A program made the translations under genes and the position numbers. Of a DNA stretch of 58,327 nt, positions 26,921 through 41,300 are shown one piece after another. Origin of the DNA: Hepatocystis sp. ex Piliocolobus tephrosceles (taxonomy: Eukaryota; Apicomplexa; Aconoidasida; Haemosporida; Plasmodiidae); contig CABPSV020000008.1 in NCBI GenBank assembly GCA_902459845.2, positions 1 through 58,327 of the forward strand, given 5' to 3'. Position 1 is the stretch's first letter, and each line of letters opens with the position of its first letter. Below the pieces are notes generated by a model. That model saw only the letters and a list, made by a program, of their open reading frames with translations. It searched no databases and had not been told where the DNA came from.

Positions 26921-27798
26921 GGGAAAGTTTGTAAAAAAAAAAAAAATGAAGTATTTAATTCGAATGAAAAAAGTAGGGTGAGAGGAGGCAATTGTGTTAT
27001 ATTATGTTTTTTTAAAAAGTAAATTGTTTTATCAAAACAAAGCAGATCAAGCGATTGCTTATTTTGTTTTATTTGGAAAAAAAAAAAAAAAAAAAAAAGT
27101 AAAAAAGGTAAAAGTAAAAAAGGTAAAACGTTTTGATTCACTAAAAATTACAACTTTAACAAGTACACATTGTTACATGCATGCACGCGTGAACATATGT
27201 GTATGTAATGTTCGCTTTGTGTTCGCCTTTTAAAACATATAATATTGGCTATGTATTACGACAATAAACTATTGAATACACGATATGCATGTGCATATGT
27301 AACATATATATATATATACATACATACATACATACATACATACATACATAACAGTGTGTATACAATTAAAATTAACTTAATTCTTTATATATGTTTTCAT
27401 TTTAAAAAATGCTTTAAAAATATCTTACTATGATAATGTAGTAAAAAAAAAAATATATATGTTGTTTGTTTTTTTTTTTTTTCCCTATATTTACTTATTT
27501 TATTTCGTAATATATAAAACAAAAAAAACTTTTTTATAGAATATTATGCACCGTTTGTTTTATATTAAATTTTATTTTTAAGACTATCCTTTTTTTTTTT
27601 TTTTTTTCTTTTTTTGGCTAACACAATATTTTACAGTATATTTTTCTTACTGTATAGTAAACTCTATAAAACATGGCTACAGATGAACCTATTATTAATT
27701 CCTATCTATGAATTAACTGTATCATTGCGCCATCTGAGTTAATCATAAATTCATCACTTATACAATTTAATTTGTATATAACATCATATACGCTTTTA

Positions 27799-27849
<51 letters not shown>

Positions 27850-27953
27850 TTTATTGAAGTTTTTTAAACATTTGATAGTACATACTATTCCATTTTCTTT
27901 TTATATTTGCAACATTGTGGCTGATTTGTATATAAGCACAAGCGCATGCATGC
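26921..27953. other. Convergent intergenic region with possible structured RNA
   Basis: This is the 3' flank of both neighbours. Poly-A at 27078-27098, CATA repeats at 27318-27350, T runs at 27470-27482 and 27591-27607, and poly-A of about 48 bases at 27799-27846 frame a less simple segment (27630-27760) that contains two short hairpins, listed separately. No protein-like frame is seen. Confidence 0.55.
27632..27747. ncRNA. Possible structured RNA with two hairpins, unproven
   Basis: Within a low-complexity intergenic region this segment has mixed composition and two inverted repeats: TACAGTA/TACTGTA (27632-27638 with 27648-27654) and TATG-a-ATTAACT with AGTTAATCATA (27707-27718 with 27737-27747) around an 18-base GC-containing loop. 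I found no matched C and D boxes and no properly placed ACA box, so no RNA class can be assigned, nor the strand. Confidence 0.25.
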
Positions 27954-28241
27954 TCATTCCTTTTTTATTAAATTATTTGCTAAAGATGTACAAGATGTTA
28001 GAGATAACATTTTTTCTATATAAAAATCACCATAATCATCTTTGAAGGTTTTAAAACATAAAGGTTCCAAAGTTGTTTTTCGTAAATAACTATCCCAACC
28101 TTTCATTAAATTACCTCCATTGACGTTACAGTTCTTATGATATTCCGCTTCAAGTCTTAAAATTTTATCTTCCAGCACTTTGATAGAGTTTTCCAACCTT
28201 TTCTTGCATTTTATAATGTCTTTTTTAACTTTATGTTTCAT
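27954..28241 (-). CDS. EAF6: NuA4 histone acetyltransferase subunit EAF6/MEAF6
   Basis: EAF6 is a small scaffold subunit of NuA4/TIP60 and, in animals, of MOZ and HBO1 acetyltransferase complexes in the nucleus. The 95-codon frame has a family-like layout: a basic coiled coil at 5-35 (IKCKKRLENSIKVLEDKILR), then YHKNCNVNGGNLMKGWDSYL at 34-53, which matches the diagnostic YxxxxxxGNIIRGWDxYL block of MEAF6, and a LSLTSCTS end corresponding to the family's (R)LFSxSS motif. Length is shorter than yeast or human proteins mainly because the tails are missing. It is intronless, with its start codon just upstream of the coiled coil. Its product may meet RUVBL1 (49734-52070), another NuA4 subunit in other eukaryotes. 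Confidence 0.85.
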   Translation of the reverse strand: MKHKVKKDIIKCKKRLENSIKVLEDKILRLEAEYHKNCNVNGGNLMKGWDSYLRKTTLEPLCFKTFKDDYGDFYIEKMLSLTSCTSLANNLIKKE

Positions 28242-29226
28242 TTTTTTTATACTATATAGTACAATATAATATGTTGATCAATGGATTAAAACGTGTTTAA
28301 ACAAAAGAGTTAACACGCAAACATATATTTATACTTTTATACTTTTATACTTTTATTTTTTATTTTTTATTTTTTATTTTTTTTTTTTTCTTCTTAAAAT
28401 CTCATTTTGAATTGCATTTATTTATAAGCATATTATCATATGTATATATAAAACATTATATATACAAATTTGAACAATATAATTTTTCTTATTGATATGT
28501 TTATCACTTAATATATTATAACTTTTAAGTACATTTTCATGTTTTTTTTATTTTTGTGACAAATAAAAAAAAAAAAAAAAAAAAAAAAAACCATAAGGGC
28601 TATTTCTGAAAATATGATTCATCATGTCATGTATATAATAAATATTTATATATATTTGTATATTATTTGTATTTGTTTTTATGCATTTCTGTGTTGACGT
28701 TCTTTTTTAATATTTTACTTAAAGCGTGCAAGGTATATATAACATATGTAATATATACGTACATGAGCTGAGCATATATATATAAACTATGTTATATTAT
28801 GTCATGTTATGTTATATTTTTTTTTTTTTTTTTTTTTTTTATTTTAACAAAATTTTTGCACGCATCGTTTATAGCATGTGGATTATTTAAAATTTAATTT
28901 CTTTTAAAAATATGTTTAAAAAAAAAAAAATGCCAATTATAAGGTGAAGTTAAAAACTTTAAAAACGGACAGATTTTTAAAAAAACTTTAAAAAAAAAAT
29001 GTTTCATTAGTAATATATATATAAACGTACATATATTTATACATAAAATACACACATAAATATAAAATGTGCTAAAAGTTGATGCCATATTAATAATTAA
29101 AAAAAAAATATATTTATATATGTATATATATCCTATTATACTAGGTTTACAAAAAAAAAAGAAAAAAAAAAATACAAAGGATATAAATAAAGATGTACAT
29201 GTATACGCACATTGCATGTAAGTATA

Positions 29227-29264
<38 letters not shown>

Positions 29265-29320
29265 AAAACTAAGCCAAACGAATTAAAAATAAATTAACTT
29301 TTTTTTTTTTATTTATATTT
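28242..29320. other. Intergenic region between EAF6 and separase genes
   Basis: This holds the EAF6 5' region and the separase 3' flank. TATACTTTTA and TTTTTTATT repeats (28332-28390), poly-A at 28564-28590, GTTATGTCAT repeats (28791-28815), poly-T at 28817-28841, and a TA run (29231-29262) are visible. Nothing protein-like is seen. Confidence 0.6.
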
Positions 29321-32300
29321 TTATAAGGGTAAACCATATATAACAACAGCTGAACCTGTCGTATTTGGTAGACGACAATATTGCTTAGCTTCTGTTAATG
29401 CTTCTGTCATACTTAACCAAGTATATTTATTATTTTGATTTATATTAAAAATATTTTCGTTTAAAATAATATCATTTTGTTTGTACATATGTTGAAAATG
29501 ACTATAAAAAAATTTTTTTTTTTTTAAATATGTATACAGTTCCCAATCTAAAGTGATAACACTATCTTCGTTGTTAATTAATAGCATTTGATTAGCGTTA
29601 TTAATTTGTTCATTGGGTAATTCGTTGGGTAGTTCGTTAAGTAGTTCATTGTGTTGAGAATTATGTTTTTGTTGTTGTTCTTCACTATAGCTGTTCTCAT
29701 ATGTATACATTTTGCTGCCATAACAGCGGTTTAAAATTTTGGTAAAAAAACAAAAACTAATTTTCGAGTCATTCATAAGTTGAACTGTTTTATATTTCTT
29801 ATTTGATCCAAATAAAGTATAACAATTAGGTTGTGTCCATTTCCAAAAAAAATTCTGAGTTAAACCATCAACTTCTCCATCTGTCACGTTCCATAAATTT
29901 CCAAAAATAAAAATACATCCACCAACAATATAATCAAATGGAGTTCCCCAAGTATCAAAATCAAATCCGTGAGAAGAAACTAACCCCGAACTACATCCGA
30001 TTAAAAAAACACAACAATTAATACCATCTTTATTACTATCATTTTCATCATTACTATATACTTCATTTTTTTCCATATCCTTCTTTATTATATCAGTAAT
30101 ATCAGTCACGTCAGTATTGTTACTTACATCTTTTATGTTACTATTAATAGAACTCGTTCTACTCATTTTTTTTACATTGTTAAAATTTCCAATACCTACA
30201 GTTTTTCTTTTCATGTCCGTTTTTTCTGATAGATTATTAGACAATGTTAAATTCAATACACAGCTTGTTCTTTTATAATTTTTATCTGTTGACAATTCTA
30301 TCTGTTTTGTGTTTACATATGTTGTTTTGCGATGTGATTTTCGTTTATTATTTAATTTGATATTATGTATGTTAGTTACGTTACTATGTTCACGAGTTGC
30401 ATCTATAGATACTCTGCTTTTACGACTTTGTCCAATTTTTGTACCAGATTCACCTTGCTCATCAGTATAACAATTTCTAATAGCATTTTGTATCATATTT
30501 TTTTTTATATATTGTTCCCCTCCTTGATGTCCACAATAAATATATAAATCATCACTACATAAATGTTTTAGTAAGGTTTGTTCACATGGTACTTTACCGA
30601 AATAACCATTCCAATTTTTGTGTTTATACTCTTTTTTATTTTTAAAAAATATAAAAGGATAAGTTGCATCTTCTGCTCTTTTTAAATCTCCATTAGGATT
30701 AATAACAAAAAAAATTCTACTTTTTTTAGGATCGATTAATCTTTTACTTTTTATATAATAAGGAACATATTTTATGTTTTTAATTTTTGACACTTCTGAA
30801 TTTTGTTCAAGATCAGCAGAATAACTTCTTCTTTTTCTACTAGTGTTTTTGTCATTGTTTTTGTTTCGTTGTTCATTCTCAGATCGGTGGTCTTCACATT
30901 TTTTAGAAAAACCTACTAAAGATGTTACAAATAACTTACTTTTGTTTTCATTTGAATAGGATTCCGATTCTGATTCTGATTCTGATTCTGATTCTGATTC
31001 TGATTCGCTGACACTTTTATTTTTAAATTTTCTGAATTTACCACAACTGTATTTGTCTGATTTTACAGATTCGTCACTATCTTCACAATATCCCATGATG
31101 TTATGCATATTCATTGATTTTCTAGCATTTATAAAAATTGTTCTTAGTTCATTTTCGTTTTGCATTAATTCGACTGAAGAATCAGAAGAATATGTATAAT
31201 TAGATGAATGAGAAGAGGAGTGAGAAGAAACGGAGTGAGCAGAAACGGAGTGAGCAGAAACGGGAGGTGAATTAACAGATGGTACAGAAGTAGAATTTCT
31301 TTTGTTATTATTGTTTGTAAAAATTGTAGCAGAAGAACGTGTATTTTTATTTTTATAGCTAGTTTTTTTTTCATGAGAATTTAAAAATGATATATTTTTA
31401 TCATATATTTGTAGATGATTTTCGTACGTATTTTTTTTTTTTTTTCTTTCTTTTTTTTTATCTAATACATTCTGTTCTTTAGGGTTTGTTTTTTTTTTAC
31501 TAAAGGGATTTAAAAAGGATTGTTCAATGAAGGTGCTTTTTCTCGAGTGTTTTTTTTTATTGTCACTATTGTCGATAGTGGTAATACCACTAACAATAGC
31601 AGTATCACTAGCAATAGCAGTACCACTAACAATAGCAGTATCACTAGCAATAGCAGTATCACTAGCAATAGCAGTATCACTAGCAATAGCAGTATCACTA
31701 GCAATAGCAGGATCACTAGCAATAGCAGGATCACTAGCAATAGCAGTACCACTAGCAGTGCCAGTACGACTTACTTCATTCACGGTGTTAAACAAATTCT
31801 GCATCTGATCTTTATCATCGGTAATAATAAAGTTATACTTTTTATTTATATTTGGTTCGTTTATATATTTAGTACAATCTAAAAAAGAGTACTTCGTGTT
31901 ATCTGTTTTTTTTTTATTCTTTGTATCAACAATTACATTAATATCACGATAAGTATCAAGTGGCTTCTTAACTTTATTATCAAAACAGTATCTATCACTT
32001 AAATCTTTTTTTGAGTGTTCTCCAACAATATTAGCATATGTTTTATCAGGGCTACAATTAATAGTGTAACTATTTGTATCGTTATTTGATGATGCATTAT
32101 CCCACATAGTTTGTTTTTCTTTTAAATTTATTTTATCATTATATTTCAAATTTTTATTTAAAAAAGAATAGTCTTTTCCGAATATATTATCAACACTTGC
32201 TCTTTTTCTTTTTTTTTTCTCTTCTATCGATTCAGGCTTATTTAGTTGATCTATTTTATCATAAATGTTGATATTTGCTTTTGTATTATTTATTGATTTT

Positions 32301-35300
32301 TTTATTATGTTCATACCTGTACTTGCTCTAGTACTTATACATTTTTTTTTATAAAATTCGTCATTTCGTTTGTCATCATGAGTTGTAAATTCGTTATATT
32401 GTTCATTATGGCTGTTTTCTTTTTGATCAGATAAACTCTCCATTGAATTTGTCTCATTTAGTAATTCATTTATATCTTCTATCAATTCATTTTTCTCATC
32501 TTTTTTTATTTTTTTTAACAACCGTTCATATAAAAATTTAGTGACTGTTTTATTTATACCTCTGACTATATAAGAGCTTTTTAATGCATCGAAATTTTCA
32601 AAAGGTAGTCTATTTAAATTACCATGAATATATACAATTATAGGATTTTTTCTTATATTTTTTTGTTCTACATTTTTTATATATATATATTTTTCCTTAT
32701 CATTATCATCTACTATCAATTCACACTTCAAAATTTGAGTAATAAACGAGTTAGTAATTTTATTAAAAATGTCAAACATATGTTTAAAATTTACTTGGTT
32801 CCATTCGAATATATCAATCATTATATTAAATAAATACATTCTTAATTTTAAAAAAGAAAATAGTAATTCACCTTGATAGCATTGTTTTTTTAAATCCAAA
32901 TATTTTAAATAATTATTGTTTTTTTGTGTTTTGTGCATGTCAGTGCATATGCTGGTTCTACAAGAGCCTGTGTATGCACTTGTATATACACTCGCTCGTG
33001 CACTTGTAGTTACTCCAACATCGAGTTTGTCTCTTTTTATAACATCATCGATGTTTATCGCACAGCTTACAGTACTTCTTTTACTTTTTTTTTCCACATT
33101 ATTATATTCATTTTTATTGTTAGACCATTCGAAAAGAGTATTTTTCGTTGGATTTAAAAACTCATATACAGTTAAGTCGATTTTTTTTTTACTTGTAATA
33201 TCGCATTTATTTAAATTATGATTTATTATATTAAGTGTTTTTCGTCTGTTATTTTTATGACTATTATTTGCATTACCAATGGTATTAATATTAGTAGTAT
33301 CTATACAAGTTGACACTACATTTTCATTTTCTATCATAATACTACATTCTGATTTGTTATTTAATGAGATATTATTTTTTGTTTTATTATAATTATCAAG
33401 TTTGGTATATTTTTGAATAGTCTTACGTTTATTTTTACAACCTGAATCATTTGGTTGTGAATTACCCAATATAGTAGATGTCGAACTGATACTTCTTCTT
33501 TTTGTTCGGTCCTTTGCATGATCTGGTACTTCTCGTGTTTGCTTATCCTCATTCACTAATATCGTCTCTATATCTTTATTACTTAATGGTAAATATGAAG
33601 TCATTATTTTTTTATCATTTTTTATTAGGTTTACATTACAACTTTTTCGTCTTTTTGATTTTTTTTCATGTATATTATTATTTTTTTGTTCTAAAATATT
33701 TTTAAGAGAAGAGTCCTGTTCATTATTAAAACTAACTTCTTTTAAAGGAGTAGTAGTACTATTATATGGTGTTAAATACTTTTTTTTTACATTAGTAATT
33801 TTTATATTACTATTTTTTATAACAATAGAAAATACAGTTAAATGTAAAACCATATTTATTATATTCATATTATCCCAGTATACTACAGGAAGTAATACGT
33901 GTTTCCAATTATTAAACCAAGAAATAATATCAAGCATATTTGAATAATAATATAAAATGACAAAAATGTCAAAATTTGTTTTTAGGTACATTTTCTGATT
34001 ATGTACTAATGAGATGTTATTGTATATGTAATTTGGGTCTTCATCACATGAGTTGCCACTGTTGTAGTTGTCACTGTTGTAGTTGTCACTGTTGTAGTTG
34101 TCACTGTTGTATTTGTCACTGTTGTGTTTGTCACTGTTGTGTTTGTCACTGTTGTGTTNNNNNNNNNNNNNNNNNNNNNNNNNNNNNNNNNNNNNNNNNN
34201 NNNNNNNNNNNNNNNNNNGTGTTTGTCACTGTTGTGTTTGTCACTGTTGTGTTTGTCACTGTTGTGTTTGTCACTGTTGTGTTTGTCACTGTTGTGTTTG
34301 TCACTGTTGTGTTTGTCACTGTTGTGTTTGTCACTGTTGTATTTACCACTGTTGTGTTTGTCACTGTTGTATTTTCCACTGTTGTATTTACCACTGTTGT
34401 AGTTAGCTTGACCGATTGGACTAACGTGACTAACATTATTAATGTCGCTACTCCCTGAAGTTAATAGCCCTAACCGTTTTTTCACATTTAACGAAATCAT
34501 AGGTGAGGATATTAATTTACAAATAGATAAACCCAAACTATTTGAGATTTCCAAATTTAATAATTTTAAATGTTGCTCTAATGTATATCTATTATTCCAC
34601 CATAAGTCTATAACCGTTTTTAAGTTGCTACTATTTCTATCTACTTTTTTCGAATCGTTTAGAATTTCACACATTAATTTTATCATGTGTTGATACTGCT
34701 TTAATACTTTTTCTAACTTATATATATAATTCCATTTTTCTTTATATGTATATTTTTCTATACTTAAATTTATTTTATCTACATGAAAATATTCATACCT
34801 TTTTTCATTAATATATATATCTGCATTTTCGTATATATTTAAAAATAATTTTATTTTTTTTAAGTTATTTTTAATATCGCTATTTAGACATCGTTTATCA
34901 CATGATGGTTTCAACACGCTATAATGTACTTTGTTGTATACAAAACCCATGAAGTCTTCGATTATATATGTATCACCTCTGGTATCGCCATTGGAAAAAG
35001 TGTTACTACTTTTATGCCATCCTTTTTCATATTCAGATTTCAAGTTAGAGATGTAAAACCATTTGCTCATCTTTTCATAAAAATTATAATTCTCTTTTTC
35101 GTTTGACAAACATTCATATTTTTTGTCATTTAATAATGTCATTTCTCTTGTGGATATAATATTATGAACACTGACATTATCCGGATTAATAATTTTATGT
35201 TGATCAAACTGTACCATACTATTTTTATTGTGTCCTATGTTTTGAATAAACTCCTTTATAATATTTACCAACAGTAATAGATAATTTTTAAAACATCTAC

Positions 35301-38300
35301 CTACATATAAATCACTCTTATCATGACTTATAGATACTATTGAATAATCCCAATAAAAACAAAAATCACTTACAGTTATATTATTATTAACACATTCATC
35401 ATAATTACAAATAAGCCCAGTGTTTAAAAAATTATTGTTATTGTTTATGTTTTTTCTATAATAAGCTTTATGATTTATTTCGTGATTAATATTATTCTGA
35501 ATTGTATAAAATATTAATTCATTTGTGTATAAGTAGAGTAGAGAAAGTAACTTTCGAAAATATAATTTTATTAAATAAAAAATTTGTTTTGCGTCGCTGT
35601 CATGGGAGGTGTTACAGTTAGAGTTATCATTTTTATTGGTATCGTGAATGTTGTTAGTTTGATTGGATTTGCTGACGTTATAAACAGATACAGGCAATGG
35701 CACTGGCGGTGGCACTGGTGCAGACACATAAGACTCAACTATTTGCAATATGATTAAATTGTTTTTTATATTTTCTATAAAAAAATATATAAAATCCATG
35801 AAGTATTGTGCAACCTTTCTTAGTTCATAAGTATAACAGTGATTATAGGTGTAATTTAATAGTAGTGTTAAATGTATTAAAATGATTGGAAAAGCATATG
35901 CTGTTCTATTATACTTATTATTAATATTATACTTATTTGTTATAATATATTTGATAAATTCATACAGTTTATTTTGGATTTTTTTTTGACTATTTTTTTG
36001 GCTTTTTTTTTTGCTATTTTTTTGACTATTTTTTTGGCTATTTTTTTTGCTTTTTTTTTTGCTATTTTTTTGACTATTTTTTTGGCTATTTTTTTGGCCT
36101 TTTTTTTTGTTTTTTATGTTAATTATGAATTCATAGCAAACGGTTATCACTTCGAAATAAGAGCAACCTTTTGATGGATATAAAAAAATTTCCACCAATT
36201 TGAGGAAAGTAGTTTTATCTTGTTTGTCACTACATTTGTGGTTTTTACTACTACTGACCCCATTACTACTGCTAACGTTAATACTACTTTCCTCTCTTAC
36301 GTTGTTTCGAATCAACATATCAATATATGTATTATAATTTTTATTTCCATGAAAATAATTAGCACATATTTCGTTTAAGGTATTTTTAGTAATATTAAAA
36401 ATATCAAATATTTTAAAAAATAAAAAAAAAAATATATTACTAGAACAATCATTAGATGTTGTATTTAAATGCCTCTGTTTTTTTATAGTATAACTACAAT
36501 CATCACAATATATATTTTTTATTTTTAAAAATAATAAATTAATGTAATATAATAATATTTTTAAAAAATATGTATTTATTCGTTTATAATTATATTTAAA
36601 CCACCTTTTATTTATGTAATTCTCTAAAAAAATTAAGTTATGTTGAAAATTATAATTTAAATATAAATAACTAAGCACTGAAATATCATCGAGTTCGAAT
36701 GAATATGTTCTAAAAGAAGAGTAATACATATCGTCATTATATATTGTGTCCGATACGTAGTAGTTACCTGTTTTTTTATAATCTATACATTCGTTTTGTT
36801 TTTCCGTTAAATCGAAATTTTGATTTTTAGCCTTGATAGGGTTATTATTGTTACTACTACTGCTACGACTGATACTACTACTACTGCTACGACTGCTGCT
36901 ACGACTGCTGCTACTATTGCTGTTGCTACTGCTGCTACTATTGCTGTTGCTACTGCTGCTACTATTGCTGTTGCTACTGCTGCTACTATTGCTGTTGCTA
37001 CTGCTGCTACTATTGCTGTTGCTACTGCTGCTACTACTGCCACATTCACACTTATCCATTCCTAAATTGTGTACACACTCTGTCACAAATTCATTAACCA
37101 TATACCTTATTTTATTATCGTCATTTATTACAACGTTAAATATGTCAGTATCAGTGTTATTTATAATAAATAACTTTTCAAAAAAAAAATGAAAACTTGA
37201 CATTTTATTTTTTTTATTACAGTTGTTGAAACACTTTAGAAATTCATCTAATCTATTTTGTTTTATGCTTTTACTTACTTCGCTTTTTTCGCTTTTATAA
37301 TTTTTAATATTATTATCTATAGTGTTATTTATAGCGCTATTTATAGCGTTATTAGTATAATTACTTGTGTTTTCAAGTAACGTAAGTTTTGTCATCGGTT
37401 CAGTATCTTCATTTTTGTCTGTGCTGTAGACATATGTGTTGTCATATGATTTTTGTTCGCTGTCACCGTTTAAACAGGTACTACTACTATTACTATTGTT
37501 TTTATTATTATTACTGTGATTGCCATTATTGCAATAGTAGTAATAGCGAGATTGCGCTTTCCTAAACAACAGTAAAGAATAAAAGTAATATATCTCTCTA
37601 ATATATTTAGGAGACAAAAAAGACATATGATTTGAACTGATAGTTAAGGTATTTATATATTCTAAAAAAATATTTAAAAAATGTTTATATTCGTAAATAT
37701 GTTTTTTTGTTAGGTAGGTATTAAGTGGGGTCCTTACATAATTAATATCTATAAAATCTTTTTCTTCATATATTTTAAAATTGTTGACGTCGTTTATTAC
37801 CTCGTTTTTTTTGGCATTAGTAGAAGAGTCAGTGGTAATATCTTCAGTGTATGGACTATTAGTAGCGATAGTAGCAGGTTCATTATTACTTTGTTTATAT
37901 ATTTCCAAATTATTATTCAAGTTTTCAAAAAAAAGTTCTTCTTGAGTTAATAATTCAATTCTTTCCTTTCCACTAGTTAAAATAATATTAATTAATAAAA
38001 AATAAGTATGAACAATTTCAGGTAAATAAATTAAATTACATAAAAATAAAATGCCTTTTTTTAAGTAATAATAACTGAGTAAACAATTATTAACTTTATA
38101 TAAACATTTTGCTATATATTTATAATATTTATTAATAAACTTTATATGATAAAAAATGTCTTTATTTAAAAAAAGGTTACAAAAAAGGTTTTCAAAATTT
38201 AGAAAAATGATTTTATTGTTTATTTCGGACTCGTCAAAGCTATCAGTTTCGCTGTTATAGCGGTTGTTACTGTTGCTATAACGTCTGTTACTGTTGCTAT

Positions 38301-41300
38301 AACGTCTGTTACTGTTGCTACAACGTTTATCACTAATACTAAGACGTCTGTTGGTGGTACTAGCACGACCATTACTACAAACGCCACCATCTGTGTCGTT
38401 TTTTTTTTTAATTGTTGTTTTTATATCTAAATCAAACTCATATATGGGGTTCTCAAATTTAAGAGAAAAAAAGTTAGACGAAATACTACAAACAGCAAAA
38501 TATTTTATCATTGTATATTTCATAAGTGTTATTATACTAATTACATATGAATCGACATATAATACAAGACCTATATATTTATTTTTTTGTTTTTTGTATA
38601 TATATTTTATTATATTAAAATATAAAAAAATGTTATTTTTAAAAAAGTTTCTATCGTTTTCATATTTTTTTTCAAGTATATTTAAATCAGTAATGCACTC
38701 TTCAAATATTTTGCTTTCTTTTTCATAATAATATAAATAATCAAACTTTTTTAAAAAACTATTTTCTGTATTATCTATTTTGTTGTGATAATTAGGACTA
38801 AGATCCTTTTTATTAGTTGAAACATCAATAGGGATTTTGGAAATATGTTCTATTTTACACTCAGACAATGTTCCAATTTCTTTTTCCATCATAGTGCCGT
38901 TGTTATTATATAAACTATTTGTAAGCATTTTTACTTTGTTCTTATAAAACTTTTTTTTATATAAATTTTTTTTATATAAATTTTTTTTATATAAATTTTT
39001 TTTATGTAAATTTTTTTTATGTAAATTTTTTTTATATAAATTTTTTCTTTTTATATGTGCTTCAAATTTCAAATTCATTAAATTCAGTTTATAAGTGTCG
39101 AAAAAAAAAGTAGATAAATATAAATTTTCGACACAAAATTCATGGCAAAATTTTTCTATGTATTCAAAAAAATGTACATAATACTTAAATAAGTTATTAG
39201 CACAATTTAAAAAAATCCTATTTTTCTTATTTTTAACTATTTTTTCAAGACATAAAAATGTTAGATAAAATATGGATATACAAGTTATTAGTGTTTGCAT
39301 ATAGTTATGTAATTCGTTGTAAATTTGTTTCTTATCGTCTTGATTAGCAGTGGTAGTGGCATTGGTAGTTGCATTGGCATTGGTAGTTGCATTGGTAGTT
39401 GCAGATGGATTGTTAACAGAGTTTGTGTTAGCACTAGAGTTTGTAACATTATCATTCATATCTGTTGTTATTTTCGTATAAATCGCAGTTAAGATGTATT
39501 TTCTTGTATATTTTTTTAATTTATCTGAACGGTTTTCAACATTTTCATTTACTTTTTTTTTGTATGTACATCTTTCATCACTATTATTGCAATTAATAGT
39601 ATTTATGTCAAAAGGGGAATAATGTTTTTCACTGAATATGTATACTAACCAAAACCTAGAAGTAAAGACAATACATAACATTAAAATATTGACACAATAA
39701 TGGTATAATTTATACATATATGCTACTTTGTATATTTCACATAAAAAAACAATTAATTTTATATTAATCTGTATAACTAAATTATTACCAAAATTAACAT
39801 TAGTAAAAATATTTCCATAATATATGTCATACATATGATTAAATATTTCAAAAATTAAATATATATTATTTTTTAGGTCATCTTCCTTATATAATTTGTA
39901 AGAAATGTTAGGATACACATTTTCTGTGCTATACGTATTAGAGTTTGTTTTGGTTTGGTAAGTTTTATTATAAGTATGTGATTCAGAATGGGTGAAATTA
40001 AATGATGAAAGATGTCCCTTTTGTTCAAGCTGTTTTAGATGCTCAAAGTGACTGAAGTTTTTACATTCGATACTTCTACATTCGATGCTTTCAGATCCGA
40101 AGTTTTTACATTCTGAGTTTTCATATTCTGAGTTTTCATATTCTGAGTTTTCATATTCTGAGTTTTCACATTTTGTATTAAGTGCAACCGTTTGATTACC
40201 TTTCCTATCAAATATATAAAATTCTAATTGAAAAATGTAGAGAATATTATAAATAGATAAGTTTTTTTTTTTTATATTATATTTTTTGTTGAAATAAAAG
40301 TATATAATAATATAGTATAGATTTAACATATATTTATGTATATATTTATTAATTTTTATATACTTTTTTTTTAGTTTTATTAAGTAATTTTTATTAATAA
40401 TTAATAAACTGTTATAAATATCTTGAGCACTTTGATTATAATTTAAATTATTTAAGTTGTTATGTTCGATAGTTAAAGGATGGAATAGTTTTAATTGGAA
40501 GTTATATATATTACATATAAAATAATTCTCTTCATTTGTCATTTTGTTATCCTCCATCAGGTTTATGTCACTGTCATTACTGTCGCTACTGTCATTACTG
40601 TTACTACTGCCATTACTGTCGCTACTGCCATTACTGTTACTACTGCCATTACTGTTACTACTGCCATTACTGTTACTACTGCCACTACTTCCCATAATAT
40701 TGCCACATTCGAAATTGTTTTTTTTAAAAAATAGAACACCATCATCACTATTATTATAAGGGACTCCTGTTAAATTTTGTCGATTGACAATTGTCCGCTC
40801 AAATTGTGAAATGTGTTTTATATTATCAGTAACAAATTGTACATATTTGTTACAAAACTTTTCTTTTAAAATATTATTCAGGTTAAAAATATAAAATATT
40901 TCTATATTTTTGTTAATAGTATTTGATGGTTTGCGTAACGGTATACTGGACTGATGGTACTCCTCTGTGCATGATTCCTCTTTCCATTTCTTACCAATAC
41001 ATTCCTTTTTAGCCCATAAAAAGCAATGATAGTACAACTTATATAACATATACAAATTATACATAAAAGAAAACCGATTAAGCATTTCTATATTATTATA
41101 TATATAACTATATAAAGTTTCTATTTTTATTATATAGTAGCAATTTCTAAGAACTTGTTTATAATATTTTTCTATATTCATAGTATCAAATAATTTTATA
41201 ACAAATTCTAAAAAAGCAAAATCAAAATCATTTGTATAATTTGTGTATTCAATTAAGGTAAAACTATATTCAGATGCTTTTGAACTGACATCAGAATCAT

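Noticed and set aside
27751..27757. C/D snoRNA on the minus strand (GTGATGA is a perfect C box)
   Set aside because: I found no CTGA D box on that strand at a suitable distance, nor a terminal stem.
34006..34158. A Thr/Val-rich (NTTVT) C-terminus of the upstream separase frame
   Set aside because: It appears only after the N gap and is the same 15-base repeat read in the wrong frame; the NSDKH frame continues into the peptidase domain.
34052..34403. CRISPR-like array
   Set aside because: The units are contiguous 15-base coding repeats without spacers, in a eukaryotic gene.
36800..37192. Open frames of poly-Leu, poly-Ala/Thr or poly-Val on the plus strand
   Set aside because: They are opposite-strand and off-frame readings of the coding serine-repeat array in separase.
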